From contig JACMRL010000035.1 of the NCBI GenBank assembly GCA_014376435.1, positions 1 through 64,000 of the forward strand: 64,000 nucleotides of DNA. The letters are read 5' to 3'. Shown here piece by piece: positions 46,112 to 54,464 of this stretch. The stretch is from Bdellovibrio sp. (GTDB taxonomy: Bacteria; Bdellovibrionota; Bdellovibrionia; Bdellovibrionales; Bdellovibrionaceae). Numbering within the stretch: the stretch's first letter is position 1; the number at the start of each line of letters is the position of its first letter. The translations under genes and the position numbers were made by a program. The notes under the pieces were generated by a model. The model saw only the letters and a list, made by a program, of their open reading frames with translations. It searched no databases and was not told the DNA's origin.

Positions 46112-47281
46112 ATGCAAAGTTCTAACCGAAAAATGATCGATCAGACGCCGAAGGAAATTACCGTCACCTTAATTTTGGGGCTTTTGATTGGATTATTGAT
46201 TTTTTTATTCTTTAAAACACTACGTTGGATTGAGCTTCAGCATTTGATTTGGAACGAAATGCAAATTCCTTATCACTTAATTGCTTTGCCAGCCGTTCTT
46301 TTTCTTTTGTTCGAAATAAAAAAACGCACCTTATACTTTCCGTCTAAGGTTTCTGAAGTGACGAAATCACACATTGAGTTAGTTCAGCATTGGAGTCCAG
46401 CAATGAGTTTTTTTCATTTTATTGGAACTTCGCTAAGCCACTTAGTTGGCGCTAGCGTGGGGCGAGAAGGCACCGTAATTCTGATGTCGGCAGGTTTAGT
46501 CAGATTATTCAAATTATCATGGAATTTTTGGGGACCCATCGCTTTGACGATTGGATTTAGTGCGGTTGTAGGGCAGCCCCTTGTATCCGTGATATTTATC
46601 ATGGAAGTTTTTAGTACGTCGATAAAACAAAAAATTTACGCCTTCATTGGAGCGATGACGGCGTCTTTACTTATGCAAACCCTAAAAACGCCTCATTTAT
46701 TCGAAAGTTTTCAAATTCAGTCAAATTTTTCGTTTTTTCAAAAATTCTTCTTCGTTCTATTTACGGGTGTTTTAGCTGGGTACATGATGCGTGTTTATAA
46801 AAAAGGGTATTTTTATTTATCGGATTATTTTCAGCGTCATTCAGTTTTGGTAAAGATATCGACGGCCAGTGCGCTGGCTATTTTCTTAGGTTTACCCGGA
46901 ATTAGAAAATTTCAAGGTTTAGGAATATTACAACTTGAAAATATACAAAACTTGGCGGCCCAGCCTAGTGATGTCGTTATTAAACTATTCGTTACTTTAT
47001 TATCAGTTACCTTAGGTTTCTGGGGTGGCGAGTTTATTCCACTGGTGTATGCCGGCTTGCATTTTGGAAACGTGATCTCGCAATTTTTTCAATTTGATTT
47101 AATTTTAGGTTCAATGTTATGTGCTTATTTATTTTTTGCCGGAGCAACACGCTTAAAATGGACAACATTAGTGTTAACTATTTTGTTAGTGGGCTGGGGT
47201 TGGTGGTTTTGGGCATACGTATTAGTTTTTAGTTGTGTGCACTTCTCAGGCCCAGAAAGTATTTATAAAAGTCACAATTAA
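46112..47281 (+). CDS. CLC-family anion channel/antiporter, fluoride-type-like
   Basis: 389 residues from ATG 46112 (a TTG at 46091 is in frame). The CLC gate motif is GREGT with Glu119 (SHLVGASVGREGT), and the second signature is GGEFIPLVYAG. GREGT with a preceding LSHLVG, and GGExxPL, resemble fluoride-exporting CLC proteins more than chloride ones (GSGIP and GREGP). The GSGIP segment is absent. The asparagine motif usual in fluoride CLCs is also not obvious, so ion specificity stays open. Confidence 0.8.
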   Translation: MQSSNRKMIDQTPKEITVTLILGLLIGLLIFLFFKTLRWIELQHLIWNEMQIPYHLIALPAVLFLLFEIKKRTLYFPSKVSEVTKSHIELVQHWSPAMSFFHFIGTSLSHLVGASVGREGTVILMSAGLVRLFKLSWNFWGPIALTIGFSAVVGQPLVSVIFIMEVFSTSIKQKIYAFIGAMTASLLMQTLKTPHLFESFQIQSNFSFFQKFFFVLFTGVLAGYMMRVYKKGYFYLSDYFQRHSVLVKISTASALAIFLGLPGIRKFQGLGILQLENIQNLAAQPSDVVIKLFVTLLSVTLGFWGGEFIPLVYAGLHFGNVISQFFQFDLILGSMLCAYLFFAGATRLKWTTLVLTILLVGWGWWFWAYVLVFSCVHFSGPESIYKSHN

Positions 47282-47300
47282 TTAATAAGCCTTTCCGCTT

Positions 47301-47471
47301 TCAATATTTTTCAATGGCTTCATTCTGTAAAGAAAATTGTGTCGGTTCTTCATTGTTAAGCAAAATAAAATATCCTTTAGCGCCAGTAGAAAAATCTTGA
47401 TTGCGGTAATCGAAGCCATCAACGGCTAAAAATAACTGCGTGTGACCCATTGTTAACACGATGGTCGACAT
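47301..47471 (-). CDS. Possible 56-residue small protein or 3' remnant
   Basis: ATG 47471 to TGA 47301. The product MSTIVLTMGHTQLFLAVDGF continues with DYRNQDFSTG and ends in EAIEKY; codon use looks like real coding sequence. It may be the C-terminal end of the decayed gene above or a small exported protein. No ribosome site was seen before the ATG. Confidence 0.35.
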   Translation of the reverse strand: MSTIVLTMGHTQLFLAVDGFDYRNQDFSTGAKGYFILLNNEEPTQFSLQNEAIEKY

Positions 47472-47926
47472 AATTGAAATTACTACGAAATACGACCAGC
47501 GATAAAATATAGACCAATCATTTTAGTGCAACAGATATAAATACATAAAAATATATACATAGCTAAGCACATTTAAAAAGTAGCGAGCCCAAATAAATGA
47601 AATACGATCAAAAAACGAACAAATAAATATAAAAAAAGAAAAATTCTAATCAAATTGCGACCTAAAAACCAATCTATGTTCGTAGGAGCAACGCTAGACA
47701 TAAAATAATAAAATAGAAAACTACTAATTAGCGAAAAGATAGAAAAAATTCTTAACTTAAAAACACTTTCGTTATTCTGAATTTTTTCAAAACTATTTGT
47801 CGTAAAGTTACGTTGCTTGAAAATTTCGCTGAAGTAATTGGGTAAAATTGACCGTTTATTTGTCAGCGCGTAACCGCTTAAGATTTCAGTACTCTTTTGA
47901 TAAAAAGTTGATAAGGTATGAGCCAA
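47301..47926 (-). pseudogene. Decayed membrane protein gene, frameshifted and with an in-frame stop
   Basis: From TTG 47926 a 117-residue frame with three hydrophobic segments ends at 47573 (GLATF stop). Adding one base in the CTTTTTAAA run there would continue the protein for about 19 residues (LNVLSYVYIF...). A TAA then interrupts, and the same frame goes on as WSIFYRWSYFVVISIM to a stop at 47301. The last part also has its own ATG at 47471 (56 residues, entered separately). Nothing identifies the ancestor. It is A+T-rich and starts on the same bases as the receiver gene. Confidence 0.5.
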
Positions 47927-48318
47927 TGAAATTTGACTGGTCGCAAGTAGATATTTTAATTGTAGACGATGACTTTGACCTTCGTGAAACTTTGTACGAT
48001 ATCTTTCAGCGCTTAGGCGCTAAAACGTATACGGCTACAAACGGTGAAGATGCGTTACTCAAATTACAGAGTAATAAAATAAATTTGATTCTTTGTGATT
48101 TGCAAATGCCGCGCATGGATGGTGCGGCTTTATTAAAAGTTTTAAACGAAAAACTTTCTATCATTCCGTTTATTTTTATAACCGGACAAATTCAATTTAC
48201 CGAAGCAAAAGCATTAGCGTTGGGTGCAACCAGTTTAGTTTACAAACCCTATACCTTAAAAGAGCTTGTTGAAAAAATTCAAAGCGTTTTTGAAAAAACA
48301 ACGACACCTAAAATTTAA
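47926..48318 (+). CDS. Stand-alone response-regulator receiver domain
   Basis: 130 residues from ATG 47926 (AAGG upstream); longer starts exist but would add a poor N-terminus. Acid pocket Asp14-16, phospho-acceptor Asp58 (CDLQMPRMDG), Thr86 and Lys107 (YKPYT) are intact. There is no output domain, so it would act like CheY or as a relay protein. It ends 1 bp from the convergent DUF4105 gene. Confidence 0.9.
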   Translation: MKFDWSQVDILIVDDDFDLRETLYDIFQRLGAKTYTATNGEDALLKLQSNKINLILCDLQMPRMDGAALLKVLNEKLSIIPFIFITGQIQFTEAKALALGATSLVYKPYTLKELVEKIQSVFEKTTTPKI

Positions 48319-48319
48319 T

Positions 48320-50227
48320 TTAAAATAAAAAGTTTTTCAAGATTCGAAATTGTACATCAACTTGCTTATTCAGTAAGTTTTCAGCCTCAAGTTGTAAGTC
48401 GTAATTTTGTTTTACGTTGTAATTAATTTTTGATTTAACTCGAAAGAAAGCCTCGTTTTTTAAAATTCCGAAGTAAGTTAGGCTTGTAGAAAATCCAATT
48501 GTTTTTGTTGGGCGGGTGATAAAAAGTATCTCAGGGCCGCCAGCTAAATAGTCTTTTTCATCTTGATGCCAGTACCGTCCCACTAAAAAATATGACATTC
48601 TAGTCGCCTCGCCGATGTTATAATCAAAACTCATCCCCCCGCCGCCTTCTGCATCTGGTGACCATTGATCGACGATTTCAGCGCGGATTTTCCAGGAAAT
48701 ATTTTTATCTAGTTGGGTTACTGGATTGGTATTAATTAAATTCAGCAACGTAAATTTATGTAAAGAAAATTTCTTCAGTTCATCGTAATAACGTAAATTA
48801 ATTCCGCCTAATTCAGTTTGGCTCATGTGTACCGCGCCGAAGTCAGGCTGTTCTAAATCATGAAAGGCACTACGAAATTTAAGTGAATAGTATTTTTGCT
48901 GGGGGATATTATTTTCCGTTGATTCAGTTAATATGCCGGCACCGGCATACAGAGCTGACGAATCATGGCTTTCATCGGGCGGCTGAGTTGTATGAATTTC
49001 TGAATCAGCCGTGATCGGTCCTAATAAAGATCGGGCGGAGGAAAGTTTATAGACATCATTATCTAAGTCTTTACCCGTGCGGTAAGCTTTAATGGCTGTA
49101 TACTTCATCGCCGTTTCGTAAACTTCGGCTTTTTCTTTCGGGGTTAATTGATAAGTTGCAGAGATTGTTAATTTATCAACAGCTTCATCTAATGCTTTTT
49201 TCTGCAAAAGATCTAAGTGCGTGTAGCTTTCAAGATAGTCAGTTTTTAGAGATTTTTTGAATATGCGATCTTTAATCAGGCCGGATCTGCGCTGCACAAC
49301 TTTTACGGTATCGATTGGAATAACAAAACTTGTAAATGCTGAAGCTAAATCAAGTTTGGGTCTAATAACTTCCAGTGTTCGTAAAATATGATATGAACAA
49401 TTGCCGGTGAAAAAATAGTAAGGTGCTGAGGTATTTTCCATCTCGAGTAAGTGATCAACTAAGAAGTCGACTTCATCCGTGTTGAAGCTAAGCGGGTATT
49501 CCCAAATATCACGGCCTTCGATATTAATATATTCACGAATTTTTTGATGATACGGAAGCATGGTAAAGACTCCACCGTACATTCCTAGTAAGCCTTTCAT
49601 GGCGTAGAATAAACCTTCGGATTGATCGGCATTAGCGGCGTAATTGACTCCATAGTCGATTAAATCTTTATTGCGGGCATTTTGTGGATTTACTAATTTT
49701 AAAAAAGTATGCCCAAAGCTAGAGGCCGGGTTACTTAAGTCAGACGCGGCAAATACGATAGATACTGATTTAACGTTCAGACTAGCTTTCCAGTCGCGGC
49801 GTTCTTCACAAACCATATAGTCAGTCGGCTCGAAGCCTAACCGGGCCCCTAGCCAGCGTCTGCGCGCTAAAAACTGACATTGGGGGTGACGTTTATACTT
49901 TGCTGATAGTTCTTTTGATTCAGAGAAGAATGCTTCAATCGTCTTAAGTAATTCGTCTTTTGGAGATTTAAAACCGAATTCATCAATAAATAAAGGTCCG
50001 CGAAAACTAGATTCATAACCAGATATTTTATTTTCGTAATGACCCAGGCGGATCCATTGCGGGTCTTTCCATAATTCAAGTTTAGTTGCTTTTTTTAGAT
50101 AAATTTCTTTATCGGCGATTGTCTGTGCAGAAAATGAAAAACCCCGCGCGAGCGGGGTTTGAAACTGATAACTCAGTATAAAAACAGATAATAAAACTAG
50201 ATTACGAACCGTGGCATGCATCTGCAA
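48320..50227 (-). CDS. Secreted DUF4105-family protein with C-terminal barrel-like domain
   Basis: 635 residues. The signal peptide covers roughly residues 1-33, followed by LELWKDPQWIRLGHYENK (start of the conserved region). The DUF4105 core includes SSFGHTFLKLV and YYFFTGNCSYHILRTLEV, with conserved His and Cys-His residues suggesting a papain-like/NlpC-type hydrolase fold. The C-terminal ~200 residues alternate like an outer-membrane barrel. It overlaps the DUF3015 gene by 26 bp. A terminator hairpin lies within its signal-peptide codons. Confidence 0.85.
   Translation of the reverse strand: MQMHATVRNLVLLSVFILSYQFQTPLARGFSFSAQTIADKEIYLKKATKLELWKDPQWIRLGHYENKISGYESSFRGPLFIDEFGFKSPKDELLKTIEAFFSESKELSAKYKRHPQCQFLARRRWLGARLGFEPTDYMVCEERRDWKASLNVKSVSIVFAASDLSNPASSFGHTFLKLVNPQNARNKDLIDYGVNYAANADQSEGLFYAMKGLLGMYGGVFTMLPYHQKIREYINIEGRDIWEYPLSFNTDEVDFLVDHLLEMENTSAPYYFFTGNCSYHILRTLEVIRPKLDLASAFTSFVIPIDTVKVVQRRSGLIKDRIFKKSLKTDYLESYTHLDLLQKKALDEAVDKLTISATYQLTPKEKAEVYETAMKYTAIKAYRTGKDLDNDVYKLSSARSLLGPITADSEIHTTQPPDESHDSSALYAGAGILTESTENNIPQQKYYSLKFRSAFHDLEQPDFGAVHMSQTELGGINLRYYDELKKFSLHKFTLLNLINTNPVTQLDKNISWKIRAEIVDQWSPDAEGGGGMSFDYNIGEATRMSYFLVGRYWHQDEKDYLAGGPEILFITRPTKTIGFSTSLTYFGILKNEAFFRVKSKINYNVKQNYDLQLEAENLLNKQVDVQFRILKNFLF
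50137..50160 (-). terminator. Intrinsic terminator inside the DUF4105 signal-peptide codons
   Basis: 50139-50147 and 50152-50160 form a perfect 9-bp stem (AAACCCCGC and its complement) with loop GCGA. On the minus strand it ends in TTTTT. It lies 42-65 bp after the DUF3015 stop but within codons for QTPLARGFSF of the next gene. It would uncouple high expression of DUF3015 from low expression of DUF4105. Confidence 0.8.
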
Positions 50228-50663
50228 CAGATGATGATTTCATGTTGCTAACAAAGTCAACCGCAGATGTTTTTGCAGAAGGGATGATTGTTTTGAAAGA
50301 TGATTGAGCTTTAACGTTGAATGCAGAGATTTGCTCAGCTGTATCGCAACCGTTTAATGCTGCTAAAGTAGTTAATTTTTCGCCGTGACCTTGAGCGATC
50401 TCACGAGTTAATTCAGCTTGGTTAACTTCTACGAAATACTGAATTTGTTTGTCGTTCTGAACGATACCGTTTGCAGAACAACCAGAAGTACCGAAAGTGA
50501 TACCGAAAGTTTGAGATCCAAAAGTACCATTTAGTGTAGTAGCTATGATCTGCATTAATTTTGTGTTCGATTTAATTAACATACCACCAAGACCGCAACC
50601 TGCGTCGTTAGCCATAGCAAAAGATCCAACAAATAGACAAAGCGTTACTAGTAATGATTTCAT
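50202..50663 (-). CDS. DUF3015-family small secreted protein
   Basis: 153 residues: signal peptide (ending SFAMAND), then GCGLGGMLIKSNTKLMQIIA, typical of DUF3015, and three further cysteines (SGC, NGCD, DACHGS) that likely form disulfides. AGGAGGAAAA is a strong ribosome site. Function unknown. It shares a transcript with DUF4105 unless the hairpin downstream stops transcription. Confidence 0.85.
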   Translation of the reverse strand: MKSLLVTLCLFVGSFAMANDAGCGLGGMLIKSNTKLMQIIATTLNGTFGSQTFGITFGTSGCSANGIVQNDKQIQYFVEVNQAELTREIAQGHGEKLTTLAALNGCDTAEQISAFNVKAQSSFKTIIPSAKTSAVDFVSNMKSSSVADACHGS

Positions 50664-50720
50664 TTTTCCTCCTCAGGAATGGTTTGAGTAAGTTTGAACT
50701 GAGAATTTCGCAAATGCAAA

Positions 50721-50734
50721 GTCAGACCTAGACC
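50721..50734. promoter_or_regulatory. Palindromic-looking GGTCTAGGTCTGAC element upstream of DUF3015
   Basis: GTCAGACCTAGACC lies 58-71 bp upstream of the DUF3015 ATG. A close relative (TCTAGGTCTGATTGC) is at 52371-52385, and shorter forms are found in other intergenic gaps. It may be part of a promoter or a regulator site. No experiment or known consensus is invoked. Confidence 0.3.
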
Positions 50735-50883
50735 TTGGTTCAGGTTGCGGGAAAAGTTAATATTTTACTGGGTGATCGTGTGGGCTTTTCTGTAAATTCG
50801 CTTAATAAAAGATCAAATAATTTTTCAAATTTTTATTGTATTTGATAAAGCCACTTTTTGAAAATTTTCGTTAACGTGTAGTC

Positions 50884-50914
50884 AAAAAAAAACCCACTTT
50901 TCAGTGGGTTTTTT
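50884..50914. terminator. Bidirectional intrinsic terminator after the barrel gene
   Basis: AAAAAAAAACCCAC, loop TTTTCA, then GTGGGTTTTTT form a clean stem with A and T tracts. It follows the minus-strand gene ending at 50946 and lies upstream of the DUF3015 gene. Confidence 0.93.
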
Positions 50915-50945
50915 AAATTCAAATTTTAACTAACTAAAGTTGAAA

Positions 50946-51878
50946 TTATAAATTGATGTTAGCTGCGAAACCAACAGTCGTTTGGTCAGCAGTTAAGCGA
51001 GACCATTTCCATTGCATGTTCGGGTACAAGTAGATATCACGTGTAGCCGCGAAACCAACACCCATAGACTGAGTTTGGCCAGCTAAAGTACCGCGTTCTT
51101 TGTCAGCATTAGATACTGACCAAGTTAACCAACGAGAAACAGTTCTGAAAGAAACTGCATCGCTGATTGCATATTCAAATACTGGATTTAAACCGAATTG
51201 GTAAACAGTGTTGTCACCAGCTTGCTCAGAATAAATTTCTTGAGAGAAAAAGCTGTAAAGTCCGACTTCAGCTTTAGATGTTCCTAAAGAAACCATCATC
51301 GTGTGAGATACTGAAGCATTATAATTTAAGTGAGATTCGTTAACGTCAGCGTCAGCAGTATATTTACTGATCGTAGCATCAAGAACGTTTTGCACATCGC
51401 CAGCTTTGAAAACGCGACCATAGCTTAAGTATGGAGTAGAAGCGTTTGATTTAGCAGATACTTTTTCGCCAGTTACTTTATTAGCTGTATGTTCAGGAGT
51501 ATATTCTACGCCGAAACCTACGTTTAAATTATCATGATCAGTTAAACGATACTTAACAGACAACTGACCCGTTAATTTAGTTGGATCAATAGACACTTGA
51601 CCATCATTTAATTGAGGGCGTTCAGTACTTGTAGGATCTTTAATTGATCCACCAGCGTAAGAGAAAGAAGAACCGAAAGACCATAACTTTTTCGAACCAG
51701 TTTCAGCACGTAATTTTGCATTCGTGATTTCTTCGTCTATGTTCTTACGATTTTCAGCGTTGTTACCAACTTCAGTCATTTTAACTGTAGAAGTTGTTTC
51801 TGTTGTCGTTGTTGTTTCAGCATAAGCTGCTGAACCTAACAATAAAGCAGCTACTGCTACTAGTGTTTTTGAATTCAT
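50946..51878 (-). CDS. Outer-membrane beta-barrel-like protein
   Basis: 310 residues with a clean signal peptide (ending SAAYAE). A short Thr/Glu-rich segment is followed by about 12-14 predicted amphipathic strands rich in Ser/Thr/Tyr (SVKYRLTDHDNLNVGFGVEY, SYGRVFKAGD) and a C-terminal AANINL. This resembles a porin-like or OmpA-less barrel; no named family. GGGGAAAAT precedes the ATG, and the strong terminator follows. Confidence 0.7.
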   Translation of the reverse strand: MNSKTLVAVAALLLGSAAYAETTTTTETTSTVKMTEVGNNAENRKNIDEEITNAKLRAETGSKKLWSFGSSFSYAGGSIKDPTSTERPQLNDGQVSIDPTKLTGQLSVKYRLTDHDNLNVGFGVEYTPEHTANKVTGEKVSAKSNASTPYLSYGRVFKAGDVQNVLDATISKYTADADVNESHLNYNASVSHTMMVSLGTSKAEVGLYSFFSQEIYSEQAGDNTVYQFGLNPVFEYAISDAVSFRTVSRWLTWSVSNADKERGTLAGQTQSMGVGFAATRDIYLYPNMQWKWSRLTADQTTVGFAANINL

Positions 51879-51919
51879 ATTTTCCCCTTGCCCGTAGGCT
51901 TTTTGTTTTTAAAAAGTGG

Positions 51920-52030
51920 TTACCTTTTGGCGCCAATACCGGGCGCGTCTACAAACTTTGCAACGAAGGTGCCACAAATCGTCAGGCCGATCAAACAAAT
52001 GCGCACGAATGATTGTTTTTTTAAACTCAT
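51920..52030 (-). CDS. Possible 36-residue membrane or leader peptide
   Basis: ATG 52030 to TAA 51920, product MSLKKQSFVRICLIGLTICG then a short basic tail ending GIGAKR. Positive N-terminus plus hydrophobic core suggests a small membrane or secreted peptide. AAGGAC lies 12 bases before the ATG (long spacing). It precedes the barrel gene by 41 bp on the same strand. Confidence 0.35.
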   Translation of the reverse strand: MSLKKQSFVRICLIGLTICGTFVAKFVDAPGIGAKR

Positions 52031-52445
52031 AATCCCATAAGTCCTTGTAACCTATGGAGCGCTCTTTGGTAGAACTGCACGAGGCATGTAATAAATTCTT
52101 AAACTATCTGAAATTGGAATGTGCCAGATGAGAAATAAGGATCTAGAAGCTGGTGGCAATTTGCATGGTTTAACCCAATTCAATTACTAAGAATGCAATT
52201 TAAAACTGCTCTAGTTTTGAAGCAACACAATAGAAGTATTAGTGAAGCTCTTTTACAAGCTCTGGTAAATTTTTAGAATTTGCAAGCGGTAGCGGAGTTA
52301 CATTTTTTTTATTACTTTAATTTGTGTTGGAGCAAGAATTGCTGTCAATCCTCGTTCAAAGACTAATGAATCTAGGTCTGATTGCTATTTACTAAGTAGA
52401 AGCATTTTAATGCTACCGAGATCAGAGTTCGAGTACTTTAATATT
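52031..52445. other. 415-bp intergenic region between the small peptide and tRNA genes
   Basis: No gene that I trust. A plus-strand ATG-TAG frame at 52193-52276 encodes 27 residues (KTALVLKQHNRSISEALLQA) with no ribosome site. It also holds the TCTAGGTCTGATTGC element at 52371-52385 and a GTAG..AGCATT/AATGCTAC hairpin at about 52397-52417, which could end the minus-strand tRNA transcript. Confidence 0.45.
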
Positions 52446-52530
52446 TGGTGCGCGAGAGGGGACTTGAACCCCTACACCTTTCGGCTCTGGCTTCTGAGAC
52501 CAGCGTGTCTACCAATTCCACCACCCGCGC
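52446..52530 (-). tRNA. tRNA-Leu (anticodon CAG)
   Basis: The minus strand reads GCGCGGGTGGTGGAATTGGT as acceptor and D arm. The anticodon stem-loop CTGGT-CTCAGAA-GCCAG (anticodon CAG, codon CUG) is followed by a long variable arm as in leucine tRNAs, and a T arm with GGTTCAAGTCC. The acceptor 3' side CTCGCGC pairs with GCGCGGG, and ACCA is encoded. Confidence 0.95.
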
Positions 52531-52542
52531 ATTTTGAGGCAT

Positions 52543-52577
52543 AAAAAAAGCCGACTTTATCAGCCAGCTTTTTAATG
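52543..52577 (-). terminator. Hairpin between the two tRNA-Leu genes
   Basis: On the minus strand GCTGGC-TGATAAA-GTCGGC (with two G-U pairs) is followed by seven Ts. It could be a weak terminator after tRNA-Leu(UAG) or a processing signal between the two tRNAs. Confidence 0.4.
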
Positions 52578-52590
52578 CGATTCTTAAATT

Positions 52591-52675
52591 TGGTGCCCAG
52601 TGAGGGAGTCGAACCCCCATGCCTTGCGGCGCTAGGTTCTAAGCCTAGTGTGTCTGCCAATTCCACCAACTGGGC
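52591..52675 (-). tRNA. tRNA-Leu (anticodon UAG)
   Basis: The acceptor GCCCAGT pairs with ACTGGGC. The anticodon loop is CTTAGAA (anticodon TAG, codon CUA), with a leucine-type long variable arm. The T arm has GGTTCGACTCC, and ACCA is encoded. It lies 54 bp after the gcvH stop with no terminator between, so it may be processed from the gcv transcript. Confidence 0.95.
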
Positions 52676-52728
52676 ACAGACGAAAACAGATAAATAGTCT
52701 TAACTAACTAAAACTGGAAAAGCAAAAA

Positions 52729-53118
52729 CTACTTTTCAGCCGTTAACTTTTTGTACTCTGGAGAGCGCATTAAGTTAGCAAGTTCTTTTTCAGAGTCCAT
52801 CTCGATACGAACTAACCAACCTTGATTGTTTGGATCGTCGTTTAAAGATGAAGGATCGTCCATTAAAGAAGTATTCACTTCGATAACGGTTCCAGAAACT
52901 GGAGCATAAAGATCTGAAACGGCTTTCACCGATTCAACTACACCGAATGTTTGGTTCTGGGTAACTTTTTGACCTTCTTCAGGAAGATCTACATAAACCA
53001 CTTCGCCTAATTGATCTTGGGCAAATTCAGTGATTCCAACGGTAACGATATTCTCGTCAACTTGAGCCCATTCGTGATCTTTCGAGTAATAGTATTCTTC
53101 TGGAACGATAAAAGCCAT
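52729..53118 (-). CDS. gcvH: Glycine cleavage system H protein
   Basis: 129 residues, lipoyl carrier. The lipoylated Lys65 lies in VVESVKAVSDLYAP, the conserved motif. It shuttles the aminomethyl group between GcvP and GcvT. AGGAGAATCCC precedes the ATG. It follows gcvT by 51 bp on the same strand. Confidence 0.97.
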   Translation of the reverse strand: MAFIVPEEYYYSKDHEWAQVDENIVTVGITEFAQDQLGEVVYVDLPEEGQKVTQNQTFGVVESVKAVSDLYAPVSGTVIEVNTSLMDDPSSLNDDPNNQGWLVRIEMDSEKELANLMRSPEYKKLTAEK

Positions 53119-53169
53119 TGGGATTCTCCTGTTAAAAAAATATTAAATATTAGCTAAAAATAAAAATTG

Positions 53170-54279
53170 TTACCCTTTGTTTACAAAAGGAGTTTTCACG
53201 ACACAAGCTTTAACTAATTTTCCGCGAATATCGACAAAAAAATTAGAACCCTCGGTTGAAAACGAAGTCTCAACATAGGCGATTCCAATCGGTTCATCAA
53301 GCGTTGGCGAGTGAGTTCCGCTAGTTACTACGCCTATTTTTTCGCCATTCTCTTTTTTGATCTCATAACCTTGCCGGGGAATGCCACGCTCAAGCATTTT
53401 GAAGCCAACAAGCTTACGCTTTAAGCCGCCTTCTTTACCTTTAAGAATTACGTCTTTGCCTAAAAAGTCTTTTGCGTTTGGTTTGATGGCCCAACCTAAA
53501 GTGGCTTCGTAAGGATTCGTTGTGTCATCAATTTCGTGCCCATAAAGTGAGAACTTCATTTCGGTACGTAAAGAATCGCGAGCTCCAAGGCCAATCGCTT
53601 TTGCTTTTACGCTTGGGTTAGCCAGAAGAGCCTGCCATAGGGCGGGAGTTCCTTCGGTGTCGATGAATACTTCACAACCTTTTTCGCCAGTGTAGCCCGT
53701 CGTGGCGATCATGATCGTGTGATTTTTAAATTTTCCAACTTTGATTTGATTGCGTCCCATTTCCGAAACTTTGATCGGCGAGGGGCCGTCGGCAAAAACG
53801 GCATCACAGAGTTCTAAAGCTTTTGGACCCTGAATTGCGATCTGTCCCCAAATATTGGATTCATCCGTAATGTCGGCGCCTTTATTATTTTCAGTCATCC
53901 ATTTAAAATCTTTATCTTTATTCGATGCATTTACGCAAACCAAGTAGTCTGCATTTTTCTCGATACAATAAACGAAAATATCGTCAACTAATCCGCCTTG
54001 GGCATTCGGTAGCAATGAATAGTGAGCCTGGCCCTTTTCTAAAGTTGTTACATCATTCGTTGTTAACCACTGTAGGCTTTCAACTGCCTTGGGTCCATTA
54101 ACGCGAATTTCTCCCATGTGAGAAACGTCGAATAAACCAACTTCGTTTCGCGTGTGCGCATGTTCTTCTTTTAGGCCTTCATACTGTACCGGCATCATCC
54201 AGCCAGCGAAGTCGACAATGCGCGCTCCAAGTTTTACGTGTTCGTCGAAAAGCGGAGTTTTTTGTGATGTATTTGACAT
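53170..54279 (-). CDS. gcvT: Glycine cleavage system T protein (aminomethyltransferase)
   Basis: 369 residues with the GcvT folate-binding and OB-like domains: MMPVQYEGLKEEHAHTR, VGLFDVSHMGEI, GYTGEKGCEVFI, GLGARDSLRTEMKFSLYGHE. Transfers the methylene unit from H protein to tetrahydrofolate and releases ammonia. Length is standard. First of the gcvT-gcvH pair; gcvP lies about 2.7 kb upstream on the same strand. Confidence 0.97.
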   Translation of the reverse strand: MSNTSQKTPLFDEHVKLGARIVDFAGWMMPVQYEGLKEEHAHTRNEVGLFDVSHMGEIRVNGPKAVESLQWLTTNDVTTLEKGQAHYSLLPNAQGGLVDDIFVYCIEKNADYLVCVNASNKDKDFKWMTENNKGADITDESNIWGQIAIQGPKALELCDAVFADGPSPIKVSEMGRNQIKVGKFKNHTIMIATTGYTGEKGCEVFIDTEGTPALWQALLANPSVKAKAIGLGARDSLRTEMKFSLYGHEIDDTTNPYEATLGWAIKPNAKDFLGKDVILKGKEGGLKRKLVGFKMLERGIPRQGYEIKKENGEKIGVVTSGTHSPTLDEPIGIAYVETSFSTEGSNFFVDIRGKLVKACVVKTPFVNKG

Positions 54280-54411
54280 GGGAAATATTTAGCATTGGGC
54301 CCAAGGTGGCGTCATCAAAAATGCAGTGAGTGATTAAAAAAATCAGCAAAAAAGATGATTAGAATAAAATTAATTTTAAGTTTTGCGTTTCAGAATTTCA
54401 CGCTTGTGGAG

Positions 54412-54437
54412 GGTAAAACAATGAGTCTGATTTTACC
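54412..54437. repeat. Small inverted repeat upstream of gcvT
   Basis: GGTAAAA (54412-54418) and TTTTACC (54431-54437) flank 12 bp, 133-158 bp before the gcvT start. It may be a regulator site or the terminator stem of the NHL remnant; evidence is weak. Confidence 0.3.
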
Positions 54438-54464
54438 GCCTGACTTGTATCATTGAGATGTAAG

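Noticed and set aside
52057-52064. Palindrome GAGCGCTC
   Set aside because: Eight-base palindromes occur by chance; no second copy at a comparable place.
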